From Clostridiaceae bacterium (GTDB lineage Bacteria > Bacillota > Clostridia > Oscillospirales > Acutalibacteraceae), in the NCBI GenBank assembly GCA_021769555.1, contig JAETSR010000003.1, forward strand, positions 124,001 to 188,000: a stretch of 64,000 bases of DNA, in the 5' to 3' direction. Positions 18,066-27,859 of this stretch are shown here, in pieces. Both the position numbers and the translations under genes were made by a program. Position 1 is the first letter of the stretch, and every line of letters starts with the position of its first letter. The notes under the pieces were generated by a model that worked only from the letters and a program-made list of their open reading frames with translations, ran no database searches and was not told where the DNA came from.

Positions 18066-18352
18066 CTTCACGGCCCTGCCCCCTCGGAGTAAAAACATTA
18101 ACTACAATATATCATCTTTAATATCGGGTGTCAAGTGCACATAATTGCCAGGCCGCCCAGGGGCCGGCCATTGTTGATATAGCCGAAGCCTTAGGCATTC
18201 CAGGGGAAAACGCGGCTGCGGGTGTATAAATACAGCGAAACATATCGGATTTTGTCAGTCAACTTAACGGATTATGCCATCAAAAAAGTTTCAATTTTGG
18301 TTTATACTATATTCACAAATATTCACAAAAAATTAATAGGAGGACCTTTGTG
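18066..18352. promoter_or_regulatory. Divergent control region yesM / lplB
   Basis: About 290 bases between the two-component system (-) and the importer operon (+). On + a TATACT box at 18303-18308 lacks a recognisable -35 at the right distance, as expected for an activator-dependent promoter. A 9-base direct repeat ATTCACAAA lies at 18311-18319 and 18321-18329, one helical turn apart, just downstream of that box. GGAGGA at 18339-18344 is the lplB ribosome site. No catabolite-repression (cre) element was recognised. Confidence 0.45.
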
Positions 18353-19306
18353 ATGAACAAAAAAGATGAAATATCCCACCGGCCGAAGGGGACGTTTGCC
18401 TCCCGGTTCCGGCAGCAGGCGTCCCTGCAGATGATACTTCTGCTGGGGCTGCTGTTTTTGGCTGTCTTCTCATACGTGCCCATGGTGGGCATAATAATCT
18501 CCTTTAAGGAGTACAAGCTGTCCACGGGCCTGATGGGCTTTTTTACCAGCGAATGGGTGGGCTTCAAGTGGTTCATAGAGTTCTTCACCAGCCCCATGTG
18601 CTTTAAGGTTGTGCGCAATACCCTGGTCCTCTCCCTCTTAAAGCTGGCTATAGCCTTCCCCGCCCCAATACTTTTCGCGCTGCTCTTAAACGAGATACAT
18701 TCCAGCAAGTTCAAGCGGCTGGTGCAGACGGCCAGCTATCTGCCCCACTTTATCTCCTGGATTATCGTCTCGGGCCTTTGCTTTACTATGTTCAGCTCTG
18801 TAAACGGCCTGTTAAATGAGCTTCTGCTCAAATGGGGGTGGATAGACGGGCCCCTGACCATCCTTACCGACGGAAAGCAGTACTGGGGGCTGGCCATTGG
18901 CACGGAGGTGTGGAAGGAGACCGGCTGGAACGCCATCATCTTTATCGCCGCCATAGCCGGCATTGATTCAGCCCTGTACGAGGCGGCGCAGATAGACGGG
19001 GCCAACCGGCTGCAGAGGATAATCCACGTGACCCTGCCGGGGATAAAGGGCACCATCGTCATCATGTTCATCCTGGCCCTCGGGGGGCTTGTCAACGGCA
19101 ACCTTGACCAGGCGATGATGCTTGGAAACAACCTTAACCGGGACTATTCCGAAATAATCAACTCCTATGTCCTGACAATAGGCCTGCGGCAGTTCAGGTT
19201 CGACTACGCGGCCGCGGTGGGCATGATGCAGTCGGTTATCTCGGTGGCGCTGGTATTCTCCACAAACGCCCTGAGCCGCAGGACCACCGGCGCTGCACTT
19301 TATTGA
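18353..19306 (+). CDS. LplB-type carbohydrate ABC transporter permease
   Basis: Inner component of an oligosaccharide importer, 317 residues with six predicted membrane helices. The coupling EAA loop reads EAAQIDGANRLQRIIHVTLPG. The N-terminal hydrophilic stretch (KKDEISHRPKGTFASRFRQQ) and the YVPMVGIIISFKEYKL segment are typical of the LplB group. GTG 18350 and ATG 18353 are both possible; the spacing from GGAGGA at 18339-18344 favours ATG. No ATPase gene lies in the operon, so a shared MsmK/UgpC-type ATPase encoded elsewhere is expected (family knowledge). It is followed closely by the second permease. Confidence 0.93.
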   Translation: MNKKDEISHRPKGTFASRFRQQASLQMILLLGLLFLAVFSYVPMVGIIISFKEYKLSTGLMGFFTSEWVGFKWFIEFFTSPMCFKVVRNTLVLSLLKLAIAFPAPILFALLLNEIHSSKFKRLVQTASYLPHFISWIIVSGLCFTMFSSVNGLLNELLLKWGWIDGPLTILTDGKQYWGLAIGTEVWKETGWNAIIFIAAIAGIDSALYEAAQIDGANRLQRIIHVTLPGIKGTIVIMFILALGGLVNGNLDQAMMLGNNLNRDYSEIINSYVLTIGLRQFRFDYAAAVGMMQSVISVALVFSTNALSRRTTGAALY

Positions 19307-19321
19307 GAAAGGATGACAGCA

Positions 19322-20239
19322 ATGACAGATATCCGTAAAAAGAGGCGCCGCCATATCCGCTCCGCGGAGGACTGGGCGGTGGATATAACCATCACGGTGA
19401 TTATGGTCCTTGTGGTGCTGGTCACAGTGTACCCGTTCTACTATATCGTCATCCACGCCTTCAACAACGGCATGGACTCCTCCACCGGGGGGATGTACTT
19501 CTGGCCCAGGAGGCCCACCCTTGAAAACTTCGAGACACTGCTTGCGGACGCCAGCTGGGGCAGCGCCATATTCATCTCCGTGGCAAGGACTGTGATAGGC
19601 ACGGTCCTCGGGGTATTCGTCACCAGCGCCGTGGCGTATGCGCTGTCCTTCGAGCACGTTATGTTCCGCGGGGGTTATTATAAGCTCTATATCTTCACAA
19701 TGTACTTTTCCGGAGGCATGATACCCTTCTATATTCTGCTCAAGAGCCTCGGTATGCTAAATACCTTCTGGGTATATGTGATACCGGGTATGCTAAACGT
19801 ATACTATATGCTCATCCTTGTGAATTTCTTCCAGACCATTCCGTCGTCCCTTTATGAATCCGCCTGGCTGGACGGCGCGGGAGATATCCGGGTGTTCTTC
19901 CAGATAGCCCTGCCCCTGTCTAAAGCGAGCCTTGCCACTATCGCCCTGTTCTACGCGGTGAGCCAGTGGAACTCCTGGATGGATTCGGTGTACTATGTAA
20001 CCAAGGACGAGCTCAGGCCGATGTCTTATCTCATGATGGAGATAATCAATAAATCCGCCACGGCCTCCACGGTTACCAACGCCCAGTCCATGGGCTACGC
20101 GGCCTCGGCCATGCAGAGCACCACCACCTCTCTGCAGATGGCCAGCATGGTGCTGGCGGTAACGCCCATACTGATAGTTTACCCCTTCCTGCAGAAGTAT
20201 TTTGTCAAGGGCGTAATGATAGGCTCTGTAAAGGGCTGA
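19322..20239 (+). CDS. LplC-type carbohydrate ABC transporter permease
   Basis: Second permease of the importer, about 305 residues, six helices. The coupling loop is YESAWLDGAGDIRVFFQIALPL. The C-terminus LQKYFVKGVMIGSVKG is the usual MalG/LplC ending. ATG 19313 and ATG 19322 are in frame; the AGAAAGGA site at 19305-19312 touches the first, so 19322 is preferred. It partners LplB to form the heterodimeric channel fed by the lipoprotein encoded next. Confidence 0.93.
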   Translation: MTDIRKKRRRHIRSAEDWAVDITITVIMVLVVLVTVYPFYYIVIHAFNNGMDSSTGGMYFWPRRPTLENFETLLADASWGSAIFISVARTVIGTVLGVFVTSAVAYALSFEHVMFRGGYYKLYIFTMYFSGGMIPFYILLKSLGMLNTFWVYVIPGMLNVYYMLILVNFFQTIPSSLYESAWLDGAGDIRVFFQIALPLSKASLATIALFYAVSQWNSWMDSVYYVTKDELRPMSYLMMEIINKSATASTVTNAQSMGYAASAMQSTTTSLQMASMVLAVTPILIVYPFLQKYFVKGVMIGSVKG

Positions 20240-20303
20240 CCTCAGGTGATTCCCCGGAAACCGGGTGAACATAAAATTTTCATCAAAAGAAAGGACGAGA
20301 AAC

Positions 20304-21929
20304 ATGAAAAGAATTATTTGCCTGCTGCTGACCGCAGCAATGCTGCTGGGCTGCTTAGCTGCCTGCGGCGGGGACGCCGGTTCTTCCGAGCCCTCCAAGC
20401 AGGAGAGCTCCCAGCAGGAACCCAGCTCCAAGGACGAGGAGAGCTCCGAGGCCTCAGAGCCCGAGGACGAGAGCACCGGCGCCAAGGACCCCGTCGAGTT
20501 CTCGCTGTTCGTGGACATGACCTGGTTCTGGTTTGACAAATGGGGCACCGAGCCCGTCTCCCAGAAGATAACCGAGACCACCGGCGTCAGCTTCGACGTG
20601 ACCCGCGCCAGCGATGACCAGCAGCTGGCCCTGCTCATTGCCGCCGACGACCTGCCGGACATCGTCTATACCGACAGCAACGCCCGCACCGCCCTGCTCA
20701 GCGACCCCAACGTGTGCTGGTCCTATAATGAGCTCATTGAGGAGACCGGCGTTGACATCCACGCCACTGAGTCCGAGATAGCCAACAATACCAGGCCGGA
20801 CGGCAACTACTATGCTCTGCTCAACGCCTATACCTCCCAGGAGGCCATCGACGAGGGCAACACCCTGCTCTCCGGGGGCATTCCGTCCGTTGCATACCGC
20901 ACCGACATCTATGAGGAGATAGGCTCTCCGAAGCTTGATACCCTTGAGGACCTGGAGAAAGCCCTGCTGGCCGCCAAGGAAAAGCACCCCGGCATTGTGC
21001 CCCTTCTCAACGGCGACGGCGGCTACCTCCACTATTTCTCCCAGCAGCTGGGCCTGAAGGGCAACAGGGACGGCGTCGGCTACGACAAGGACGGCAGCCC
21101 CTGCTACTGGCTGGGCATGGAGAAGGTGGACGAGTACTATAAGCTTCTCAACCGTTTCGCCCGGGAGGGCCTGCTCTCCCCCGAGGCCATGACCTATAAC
21201 CACGACAAGTTCTGCGAGGTGCGCAACGCCGGCAACTCCTTCATGCAGGTACGCGCCACCGACGAGGCCCAGTCCTCCAACAACGCCGCCATCCAGGCCG
21301 GCACCGATTACCGCTGGAAGCTGCTCACCAACGAGCTCAGCGACGACGCGCTTGTGGGCGTGAACACCGGCATAGGCTGGGCGGGCACCTTCATCACCAA
21401 GAAGAACAAGGACCCCCAGCGCGCCATAGAGTTCATGTCCTGGGCCCGCAGCGAGGAGGGCCGCAAGCTCTGCTCCTGGGGCATTCAGGGGGAGCACTGG
21501 GATTATAACGAGAACGGCGAGACTGTCACCACCGCCGAGTATCAGGAGGCCCTCTCCTCCGGCAAGCAGAAGCAGGACGACTTCGGCATTGCCGTCTGGA
21601 TTTTCGGCGACCAGGGCGATGAGAACGCCTTTATCGACCACGCCGTTACAGACCCCGACATGCAGGACTACTACGCCCGGCTGCAGAACGCTGTGAAGCA
21701 CACCGCCGTCATGTCCGAGCTGTATTTCTGCATTCCCACCGAGGGTGATATGCTGAACATCTACAACTCCCTTGGAGACATGGTCAAGTCCGAGGAGCAG
21801 AAGGTCATCTTCGCCGAGACGGAGGAGGAGTTTAAGGAGGCCCTGGATAACCTCTACGCCCAGGCTGAGAGCATGGGCATGTCCAAGCTCAACGAGTGGA
21901 TGGTGCAGCAGCTGGAGGCCAGAAAGTAA
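20304..21929 (+). CDS. Extracellular solute-binding lipoprotein (LplA/YtcQ type)
   Basis: Substrate-capturing lipoprotein of the LplBC importer, about 541 residues. The signal peptide is MKRIICLLLTAAMLLGCLAAC, with lipobox LAAC and lipidated Cys21. A Ser/Glu-rich linker follows, then a family 1 solute-binding fold (ADDLPDIVYTD, GIPSVAYRTDIYEEIG, SFMQVRATDEAQ). The length suits binding of a large oligosaccharide. An in-frame ATG at 20265 would add a charged leader before the signal peptide; ATG 20304 after AAAGGACGAG is the real start. The ligand cannot be told from sequence; the downstream GH63 and GH36 genes suggest a gluco- or galacto-configured glycan (inference). Confidence 0.93.
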   Translation: MKRIICLLLTAAMLLGCLAACGGDAGSSEPSKQESSQQEPSSKDEESSEASEPEDESTGAKDPVEFSLFVDMTWFWFDKWGTEPVSQKITETTGVSFDVTRASDDQQLALLIAADDLPDIVYTDSNARTALLSDPNVCWSYNELIEETGVDIHATESEIANNTRPDGNYYALLNAYTSQEAIDEGNTLLSGGIPSVAYRTDIYEEIGSPKLDTLEDLEKALLAAKEKHPGIVPLLNGDGGYLHYFSQQLGLKGNRDGVGYDKDGSPCYWLGMEKVDEYYKLLNRFAREGLLSPEAMTYNHDKFCEVRNAGNSFMQVRATDEAQSSNNAAIQAGTDYRWKLLTNELSDDALVGVNTGIGWAGTFITKKNKDPQRAIEFMSWARSEEGRKLCSWGIQGEHWDYNENGETVTTAEYQEALSSGKQKQDDFGIAVWIFGDQGDENAFIDHAVTDPDMQDYYARLQNAVKHTAVMSELYFCIPTEGDMLNIYNSLGDMVKSEEQKVIFAETEEEFKEALDNLYAQAESMGMSKLNEWMVQQLEARK

Positions 21930-21960
21930 AAAGCAGACGCCCTAAGCTCAATATCTGATA

Positions 21961-22010
21961 ATATGGAAGGGGCAGCCCAACAACCGGCGGGCTGTCCCGT
22001 CTCCATATAT
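21961..22010 (+). terminator. Hairpin between solute-binding gene and first GH63 gene
   Basis: Stem GGGGCAGCCC (21969-21978) with GGGCTGTCCC (21989-21998), one G-T pair, flanked by ATATGGA and TCCATAT that extend it, then an A/T-rich run. It probably attenuates transcription so that the binding protein is made in excess over the glycosidases. Confidence 0.65.
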
Positions 22011-22043
22011 ATAATTATTTTTTAGTAAAGGAAGGTGTAAAGC

Positions 22044-23933
22044 TTGCTGAACCTTGAACACCCGGAATATCTTGCGCTGAAAAAGAGAATGATGTCCGGC
22101 TGGAGGACCTATAACGTGTACAGCGTGCTCTCCCATGTGCGCATGGAGGACGGCCTTGCCCTCAATGTGGCCGTGAAGGAGTATTCCGCCGGGCATTACC
22201 TGAAGGAGGCCCTTATCGGCCGGCATAAGGCGGAGGCCGTTATGCACGGGCGCGAGACCGAAGAGGTGCTGCCTGGCCTGCACTCCTATGACGGCAGCTA
22301 TACCCAGGCCTCCGTACAGTGGATGGGCATGGAGTTCTCCGTGGAGTCCACCCAGGACGGCAGGGAGCTGGTGCTGCTTATAACGCCTCGAAAGCGGCAG
22401 AAATGGCCCTCAATGCTGGTGCTCGAGACCGGCTTTCTGTGGAACCGCCCGGGCTGGACGGAGCACACGGGGGACGGCCTCTGCGCCCACAGCCCCCTGG
22501 GGGACACGCCCATATACACCACAGGAAAGCCTGCCGCCCGCGACGCCAATATCCCCGCCCAGGGGCCGTACTTCGCCTGCGAGTTCACTGAGCCCATAGC
22601 GTTCAGCACCCATAGGCCGGTCACAGTCTCTCAGGCCAGGGAGCTTCTGGACGGCAAGCGCCAGGCCCTTCTGGACAGCTTTGCCCGGTACGGGGAGTCG
22701 GCCCCGCTGTATGAGGCCATACAGTGCGCCGTGGCCTGGGACACCACATATGACGGGAAGAAGGACCGCGTCGCGTCGCCAATAAGCCGCCTTTGGAGCA
22801 TAGGCGCCGGGGGCTTTATCATGGCCTGCTGGGACAACTATTTCGTCTCCTTCATGGCCTCCCTTGAGGACAGGGACCTCAGCTACGCCAACATTATCGA
22901 GATAACCCGGGAGCAGACGGACCGGGGCTTCATACCCAATATCGCCCACGCCTCGGGCTATTCCAGCGAGGACCGTTCCCAGCCGCCGGTGGGCTCGGCC
23001 ATGCTGCTGGAGCTCTACCGCCGGTACAGGGAGAAATGGCTGCCGGAGTACCTGTACCCCACGCTCAAGGAGTGGAACGACTGGTTCTATACCCGCCGCA
23101 GAAACGAGGAATACGGCGGCTTCTGCTGGGGCAGCGACCCCTATGAGGGGAAGCGCGGCAACTATTGGGAGCTGGCCGGGGTCAACGGCACCTACGGCGG
23201 GGCCCTGGAATCGGGCCTGGACAACTCCCCCATGTACGACGATATCCCCTTCGACAGGGAGAAGCACATGATGTGCCTTGAGGATGTGGGCCTTACGGGG
23301 CTCTATATCCTGGACTGCCGCAGCCTTATCAGGATAGCGGAGCTTATAGGGAAAGACGGCGATATACCGGAGCTCAGCCGCCGCATGGATGAGGCCGGCC
23401 GGGGCCTTGAGAGGATGTGGAACGAGGATATGGGCTGCTACTGCAACCTGCGCACGGACACCGGGGAATTTTCCCCCCGGCTCTCCCCCACCCTGTTCTA
23501 CGCCCTGTTTGACGAAAACGTCCCGCCTGAGCGGGCCCGGCGCATGGCCGACAGCCATTACTATAACCCGGATGAGTTTTACGGCCGGTGGATGATACCT
23601 GCCATCGCCCGCAATGACCCCGCCTATCCCGACCAGGACTACTGGCGGGGCAGGGTCTGGCCCTCTACGAATTTCCTGGCATACGCGGCCATACGCAGCC
23701 ACGGCAGCCTGCCCGACGTGCAGAAGGACCTTGCCGGGCACTCTGTTGCGCTGATGATGAAGGAGTGGCGGGAGCGCCGGCATATCCACGAAAACTATAA
23801 CGCCGACACCGGCGAGGGCTGCGACGTGAAAAACAGCGATAAGTTCTACCACTGGGGGGCCCTGCTGGGGCTTATAGGCATGCTGGAGGCCGGAGAGGCC
23901 GAGGGATTTCTGGAACCCCTCAGCGGGCAGTGA
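22044..23933 (+). CDS. GH63-like alpha-glucosidase (alpha/alpha barrel)
   Basis: Predicted cytoplasmic glycoside hydrolase of the GH63 / mannosyl-oligosaccharide glucosidase group, 629 residues, no signal peptide. Seen: ACWDNYFVSFMA near residue 262 (candidate general acid Asp), SGLDNSPMYDD, the hallmark YWRGRVWPSTNFLAYAAIR, and near the C-terminus HENYNADTGEG, whose Glu at about 583 fits the catalytic base. The start is TTG at 22044 after AAAGGAAGGTG; no ATG is placed better. It lies between the importer and a second gene of the same fold, so the two may act on different linkages of the imported glycan. The exact substrate is not predictable. Confidence 0.8.
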   Translation: MLNLEHPEYLALKKRMMSGWRTYNVYSVLSHVRMEDGLALNVAVKEYSAGHYLKEALIGRHKAEAVMHGRETEEVLPGLHSYDGSYTQASVQWMGMEFSVESTQDGRELVLLITPRKRQKWPSMLVLETGFLWNRPGWTEHTGDGLCAHSPLGDTPIYTTGKPAARDANIPAQGPYFACEFTEPIAFSTHRPVTVSQARELLDGKRQALLDSFARYGESAPLYEAIQCAVAWDTTYDGKKDRVASPISRLWSIGAGGFIMACWDNYFVSFMASLEDRDLSYANIIEITREQTDRGFIPNIAHASGYSSEDRSQPPVGSAMLLELYRRYREKWLPEYLYPTLKEWNDWFYTRRRNEEYGGFCWGSDPYEGKRGNYWELAGVNGTYGGALESGLDNSPMYDDIPFDREKHMMCLEDVGLTGLYILDCRSLIRIAELIGKDGDIPELSRRMDEAGRGLERMWNEDMGCYCNLRTDTGEFSPRLSPTLFYALFDENVPPERARRMADSHYYNPDEFYGRWMIPAIARNDPAYPDQDYWRGRVWPSTNFLAYAAIRSHGSLPDVQKDLAGHSVALMMKEWRERRHIHENYNADTGEGCDVKNSDKFYHWGALLGLIGMLEAGEAEGFLEPLSGQ

Positions 23934-23953
23934 TACGAAAGGAAGGAGCAATT

Positions 23954-25508
23954 ATGAATCAAGAGGAGAACATGAGGCGCATTTTCAGCGAGGGCCATCA
24001 CCTCTACCGGGTAAACGATGACCTGACCTATACCTATCAGCCGCTGGTGGAGGAGAACAGCTTCATCGGCAAGGAAAAGGACACCGAGCCCCTACCCACA
24101 TATGAGGAGAGCCGGGATATCCTGCCGGCCCTTATATGGGACGGGCATGAGGACACTGCCGCATGCTTTGACAAAGCCTGGGAGACTGCCTTCGGCAACC
24201 TCCGCAAGCCGGGACCTGATGACGATATGGTTTCAAACTATATAGACACAGCCTTTAACGGCTTCCTTTTCATGTGGGACTCGGCCTTTATCACCATGTT
24301 CGGCAAGTACGGCTCAAGGGTATTCGACTTTCAGAGGACCCTTGACAACCTCTATGCCCGGCAGCATATGGACGGCTTTATCTGCCGGGAGATATGCGAG
24401 GCGGAGCGGGGGGACCAGTTCCACCGCTTTGACCCCTCGAGCACCGGGCCCAATATCATGCCCTGGGCCGAGTGGGAATACTATCTTGTCACTGGCGACG
24501 AGGAACGCATACGGCGGGTGTTCCCGGCCCTTCTGGCCTATCCACCTTTGGCTGAAGGACTGGCGCACCTGGCCGGACGGCACCTACTGGTCCACCGGCT
24601 GGAGCTGCGGGATGGACAACCAGCCAAGGCAGAAGCCCGGCGTCTCTGTGGAGTTCCACCACGGACATCAGGTCTGGGCCGACGCCTGCCTGCAGCAGCT
24701 TTTGAGCTGTCAGATGCTGACAAAAATGGCGAAGCTTATCGGGAGGGAGCGGGACGCGGAGCGCCTGCAAACTGAGGAAAAGTTCCTGTCCCAGGTGGTA
24801 AACCGGAAGCTTTGGGACCCTGAGAGCTGCTATTATTATGATTTGTGGAGCGACGGCCGCCTGAACCATGTAAAATCCATCGGCGCGTACTGGGCGCTGC
24901 TGGCCGGCTGCGTGCCCCCAGAAGGGATAGGCCCGTTTATCGCACACTTGAAGAACCCCAGGGAGTTTGACCGCCCTCACCGCGTCCCGAGCCTTTCGGC
25001 GGACCACCCGGAGTACAGGGAGAACGGCAGCTACTGGCGGGGCGGCGTCTGGGCCCCCACAAACTATATGGTGCTCAAGGGCCTGGAGAAGGCCGGGGAG
25101 TATGAGCTTGCAAGGGAGATTGCCCTGAATCACGTGGAGAATGTGACCCGGGTCTATATGGAGACCGGCACCCTTTGGGAGAATTACTCCCCCGAGAATT
25201 ACGCCCCCGGCGACCCGGCCAAGAGGGACTTCGTGGGCTGGACAGGGCTATCCCCCATCGCCATTGTGATAGAGGAGATATTCGGCATTCACGGCAGCGC
25301 AAGAGAGCGCAAAATAACCTGGCGGGTCCGGGAGGCCAGCCGTCACGGAGTGCTGCGCTATCCGATGGGCGCGGACGCGGTGGACCTGATATGCCCGGCG
25401 CACCGGCCCGGGGAGAAGCCTGAGGTTGAGATAAACGCCTCCGGTCCGGTAACGGTGGAGCTCCAGTGGCCGGACGGCACAAGGGATATGATAGAGGCCG
25501 GTAAATAA
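23954..25508 (+). pseudogene. Second GH63-like glycosidase, single-base frameshift
   Basis: A second alpha/alpha-barrel hydrolase, about 518 residues if repaired. The first part, from ATG 23954 (GGAAGGAG site), runs to about 24541 and includes FNGFLFMWDSAFITMFGKYG, the same Asp-bearing motif as its neighbour. The frame then breaks at TATCCACC (24539-24546): removing one C at 24542/24543 restores AYHLWLKDWRTWPDGTYW and GCGMDNQPRQ, followed by the intact hallmark YWRGGVWAPTNYMVLKGL and the catalytic-base segment TLWENYSPENY. Both halves are otherwise perfect and codon use is unchanged, so this is either a very recent inactivation or a base-call error in a CC run. A read-level check would decide. 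Confidence 0.8.
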
Positions 25509-25554
25509 GCTCAATAAATTATATAATAAATTATTTGACAAAAGGAGGACAGCC

Positions 25555-27576
25555 ATGTATGAGAACAGATTTTACAGCCTGGACGCTGCCGGCCGGCTGC
25601 GTTACCGGCTGGCCGGTGAGGAAGAGGCCATAGAGCTGGACCTGCCCAGATTCCATATTGACGGCCGCGGCACCGGCGCGCCTGGACCCATGGTAGAGCG
25701 CGGGGCAAAAGACCTGGGCGGCGGCTTCACGCTGCTGAGCTGGGAGGGGGCTTATCCCTGCGGGGCGCGGCTGACCCTTGAGGCCAGAGTCTGCGAGAAC
25801 ACCCCCTTCGTGCGTTTCAGATATATCCTGTCGGGAGATAAAGATATGCGTTTTACAAAGCCCGGCGGCAGGGAGAGCCTGACCTATTTTTCCTACTCCT
25901 CTCCCCCCGGGGCTGAACGCACGGAGGTGCGCCTGTCAGACTACGACTATAGGCTGCACAGCTATTGTCTCAGCGAGCTGCCCGCCTTCCGCAGCGAGCC
26001 CGACGCCATGGGGCCCATACTGGCCGAGGGGCGCGATGGCTACGCCATGCTTACCGCCTATGAGCACGGCTCCCAGTACCCGGACAAGTTCCTGGCTTTC
26101 TTCCCCGACGGCGGCGGGGTGTCGCTAAAAGCGGTGAAGGGCAACACATGGCAGGGCCAGCACATCTTCCCCGCCCCCTACGAAACAATATGGCTGCAGA
26201 TAGGGGCCGTAAAGGGGAATGTGGACGACCTGGCCCGGGCCTACAGGGAATTTCAGCTTAAATATTGCAGCCCAAACCGCGAGAGCCGCAAGCCCTATAT
26301 CTTCTATAACACATGGGCCTTCCAGGAGCGCAATAAGTTTTATAATGGCGCGGCCTATCTCGACTCCATGAACTTTGACCGTATCTGCCGGGAAATAGAC
26401 GCGGCGCACGAGATGGGCATAGAGGTATTCGTCATTGACACCGGCTGGTATAAAAAGACCGGCGACTGGGAGGTCGATTTGGAGCGTTTCCCGGACGGGC
26501 TGAAAGAAGTTAAGCGGCGGCTTGATAGCTATGGCATGAAGCTGGGCCTATGGTTCAACCCCACCGTGGCGGCTGTTACCAGCAGGCTGCTCAAGGAGCA
26601 CAGAGACACCGTGGCCGAAATGCACGGCCGGGAGGCCGCTCCCTTCCCCATCTGGGAGACAGAGGAGAGCTATCCCATGTGCATTGTCTCCGAAGCCTGG
26701 GAGGCCTTCGCCGGCCAGCTGGTGCGGCTGTACAAGGAGCTGGGCGTGACCTATTTCAAATGGGACGCGGTGAACCTGTACGGCTGCGAGAGCGCCGGGC
26801 ACCTGCACGGCGGGCCGGAATCCGGGGCGCAGGAGAACGGCGGCTGCTATGCCTTTCAGATAGGCCGCTATCTGTCAAAAATAGTTGACCGGCTCTGCGA
26901 GGAATGTCCTGAGGCCATTGTGGACATGGATATCACAGAGTGCTGCCGGTATTTCGGCCTGGGCTTCCTGTCATCCGGTAAGTTCTTTGCTGTAAACAAC
27001 GGCCCATACTTCCAGGATTATGACATAGAGCCTCCAAAGGACGTCTGGATAAACGCCTTTGTCCACCCGGGACCCGCCAGGCCGAGAATCTGCCGGGGAG
27101 TGCTGGGCTATGACAAGTGGATACCCTCGGTGCTGATGATGACCCATTATCTGCCCGATGGCCCGGAGAGTTCCCAGCTTATCAACCTTGCCACCCTTAT
27201 CCTGGGCCAAAACGGTATCTGGGGCGACCTGCCCGCCATATCGCCGGAGGGAAGGGCCCTGTTCCGCCGGGTGCTGGACGCCTATAAGCAGGTCAGGGAC
27301 GATATCACTGCCGCCAGCCCGGTGACCCTTGGGCACCCGGGCAGCACCTTTGAGGTATACGAAAAGATTAGCGCCAGCGGGCGCGGAGTGGTGTCCCTGT
27401 TCGGCTCGGCGCCGGGGATTTACCGTTTCCGCCTGGCGTCCCGCCCGGCAGGGGACCCCCTGTGCTTTGGCCCGGCCCGGCTTGTCAAGGAGCAGGACGG
27501 GCTCTGCATTGAGGCGGATTTCAGCACCCCCGGCGCGGCCATGGTCTTCTTCGGGGCTGCTGCCGGTTCCAACTGA
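25555..27576 (+). CDS. GH36-like alpha-galactosidase
   Basis: Clan GH-D glycoside hydrolase, 673 residues, cytoplasmic. An N-terminal beta-sandwich (1 to about 240) precedes a TIM barrel: KPYIFYNTWAFQERNKF, VFVIDTGWYKKTGDWEVD, MKLGLWFNPTVA, and the nucleophile segment TYFKWDAVNLYG with Asp near 404 (KWD is the GH36/GH27 signature). A C-terminal beta domain follows. The start ATG has an AAAGGAGGA ribosome site. It is the last gene of the glycan operon, closed by the terminator at 27622-27653. GH36 also includes N-acetylgalactosaminidases and raffinose-family enzymes, so the substrate is left open. Confidence 0.82.
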   Translation: MYENRFYSLDAAGRLRYRLAGEEEAIELDLPRFHIDGRGTGAPGPMVERGAKDLGGGFTLLSWEGAYPCGARLTLEARVCENTPFVRFRYILSGDKDMRFTKPGGRESLTYFSYSSPPGAERTEVRLSDYDYRLHSYCLSELPAFRSEPDAMGPILAEGRDGYAMLTAYEHGSQYPDKFLAFFPDGGGVSLKAVKGNTWQGQHIFPAPYETIWLQIGAVKGNVDDLARAYREFQLKYCSPNRESRKPYIFYNTWAFQERNKFYNGAAYLDSMNFDRICREIDAAHEMGIEVFVIDTGWYKKTGDWEVDLERFPDGLKEVKRRLDSYGMKLGLWFNPTVAAVTSRLLKEHRDTVAEMHGREAAPFPIWETEESYPMCIVSEAWEAFAGQLVRLYKELGVTYFKWDAVNLYGCESAGHLHGGPESGAQENGGCYAFQIGRYLSKIVDRLCEECPEAIVDMDITECCRYFGLGFLSSGKFFAVNNGPYFQDYDIEPPKDVWINAFVHPGPARPRICRGVLGYDKWIPSVLMMTHYLPDGPESSQLINLATLILGQNGIWGDLPAISPEGRALFRRVLDAYKQVRDDITAASPVTLGHPGSTFEVYEKISASGRGVVSLFGSAPGIYRFRLASRPAGDPLCFGPARLVKEQDGLCIEADFSTPGAAMVFFGAAAGSN

Positions 27577-27621
27577 CGAGGCCTGCAGTAAACACTGGAT
27601 ACAACCGAATAAGCATAAAAA

Positions 27622-27660
27622 CGGAGGTCAAGGATTTTATACCTTGACCTCCGCTGCTCG
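27622..27660 (+). terminator. Terminator of the glycan operon
   Basis: Perfect 12-base stem CGGAGGTCAAGG (27622-27633) with CCTTGACCTCCG (27642-27653), 8-base loop, then CTGCTCGTTTT. It separates the glycosidase genes from the tRNA and fba. Confidence 0.88.
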
Positions 27661-27708
27661 TTTTGACATCAGAGCCACACTATCGTTGGTGTTCGTCTAA
27701 TGTCCACT

Positions 27709-27784
27709 TGGTGGACCCGAAGGGGATCGAACCCTCGACCTCCGCGTTGCGAACGCGGCGCTCTCCCAGCTGAGCCACGAGCCC
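27709..27784 (-). tRNA. tRNA-Ala (anticodon CGC)
   Basis: On the minus strand a full cloverleaf of 76 bases including encoded CCA: acceptor GGGCTCG/CGGGTCC, D-arm GCTC...GAGC, anticodon stem CCGCG/CGCGG with loop TTCGCAA (CGC), T-arm with TTCGATC. The third acceptor pair is G-T, the G3:U70 identity element of tRNA-Ala. Confidence 0.97.
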
Positions 27785-27859
27785 ATACAACTCCCTTAGT
27801 TTACCACACTTCACTCAAATTGTAAAGGGGGTTTTTCATATTTTTTTGCGGTTTTCAGG

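Noticed and set aside
20454..21701. Open frame of about 415 codons on - opposite the solute-binding lipoprotein
   Set aside because: Same shadow effect; the + frame has signal peptide, lipobox and fold motifs.
22410..23951. Open frame of about 513 codons on - opposite the first GH63-like gene
   Set aside because: Shadow of a GC-rich gene: no ribosome site, no motifs, Leu/Val/Ala/Gly-only composition, while the + frame has clear GH63 motifs.
25535..25554. TTGACA just before the GH36-like gene as a promoter -35
   Set aside because: It runs directly into the AAAGGAGGA ribosome site, leaving no room for a -10 before the start codon.
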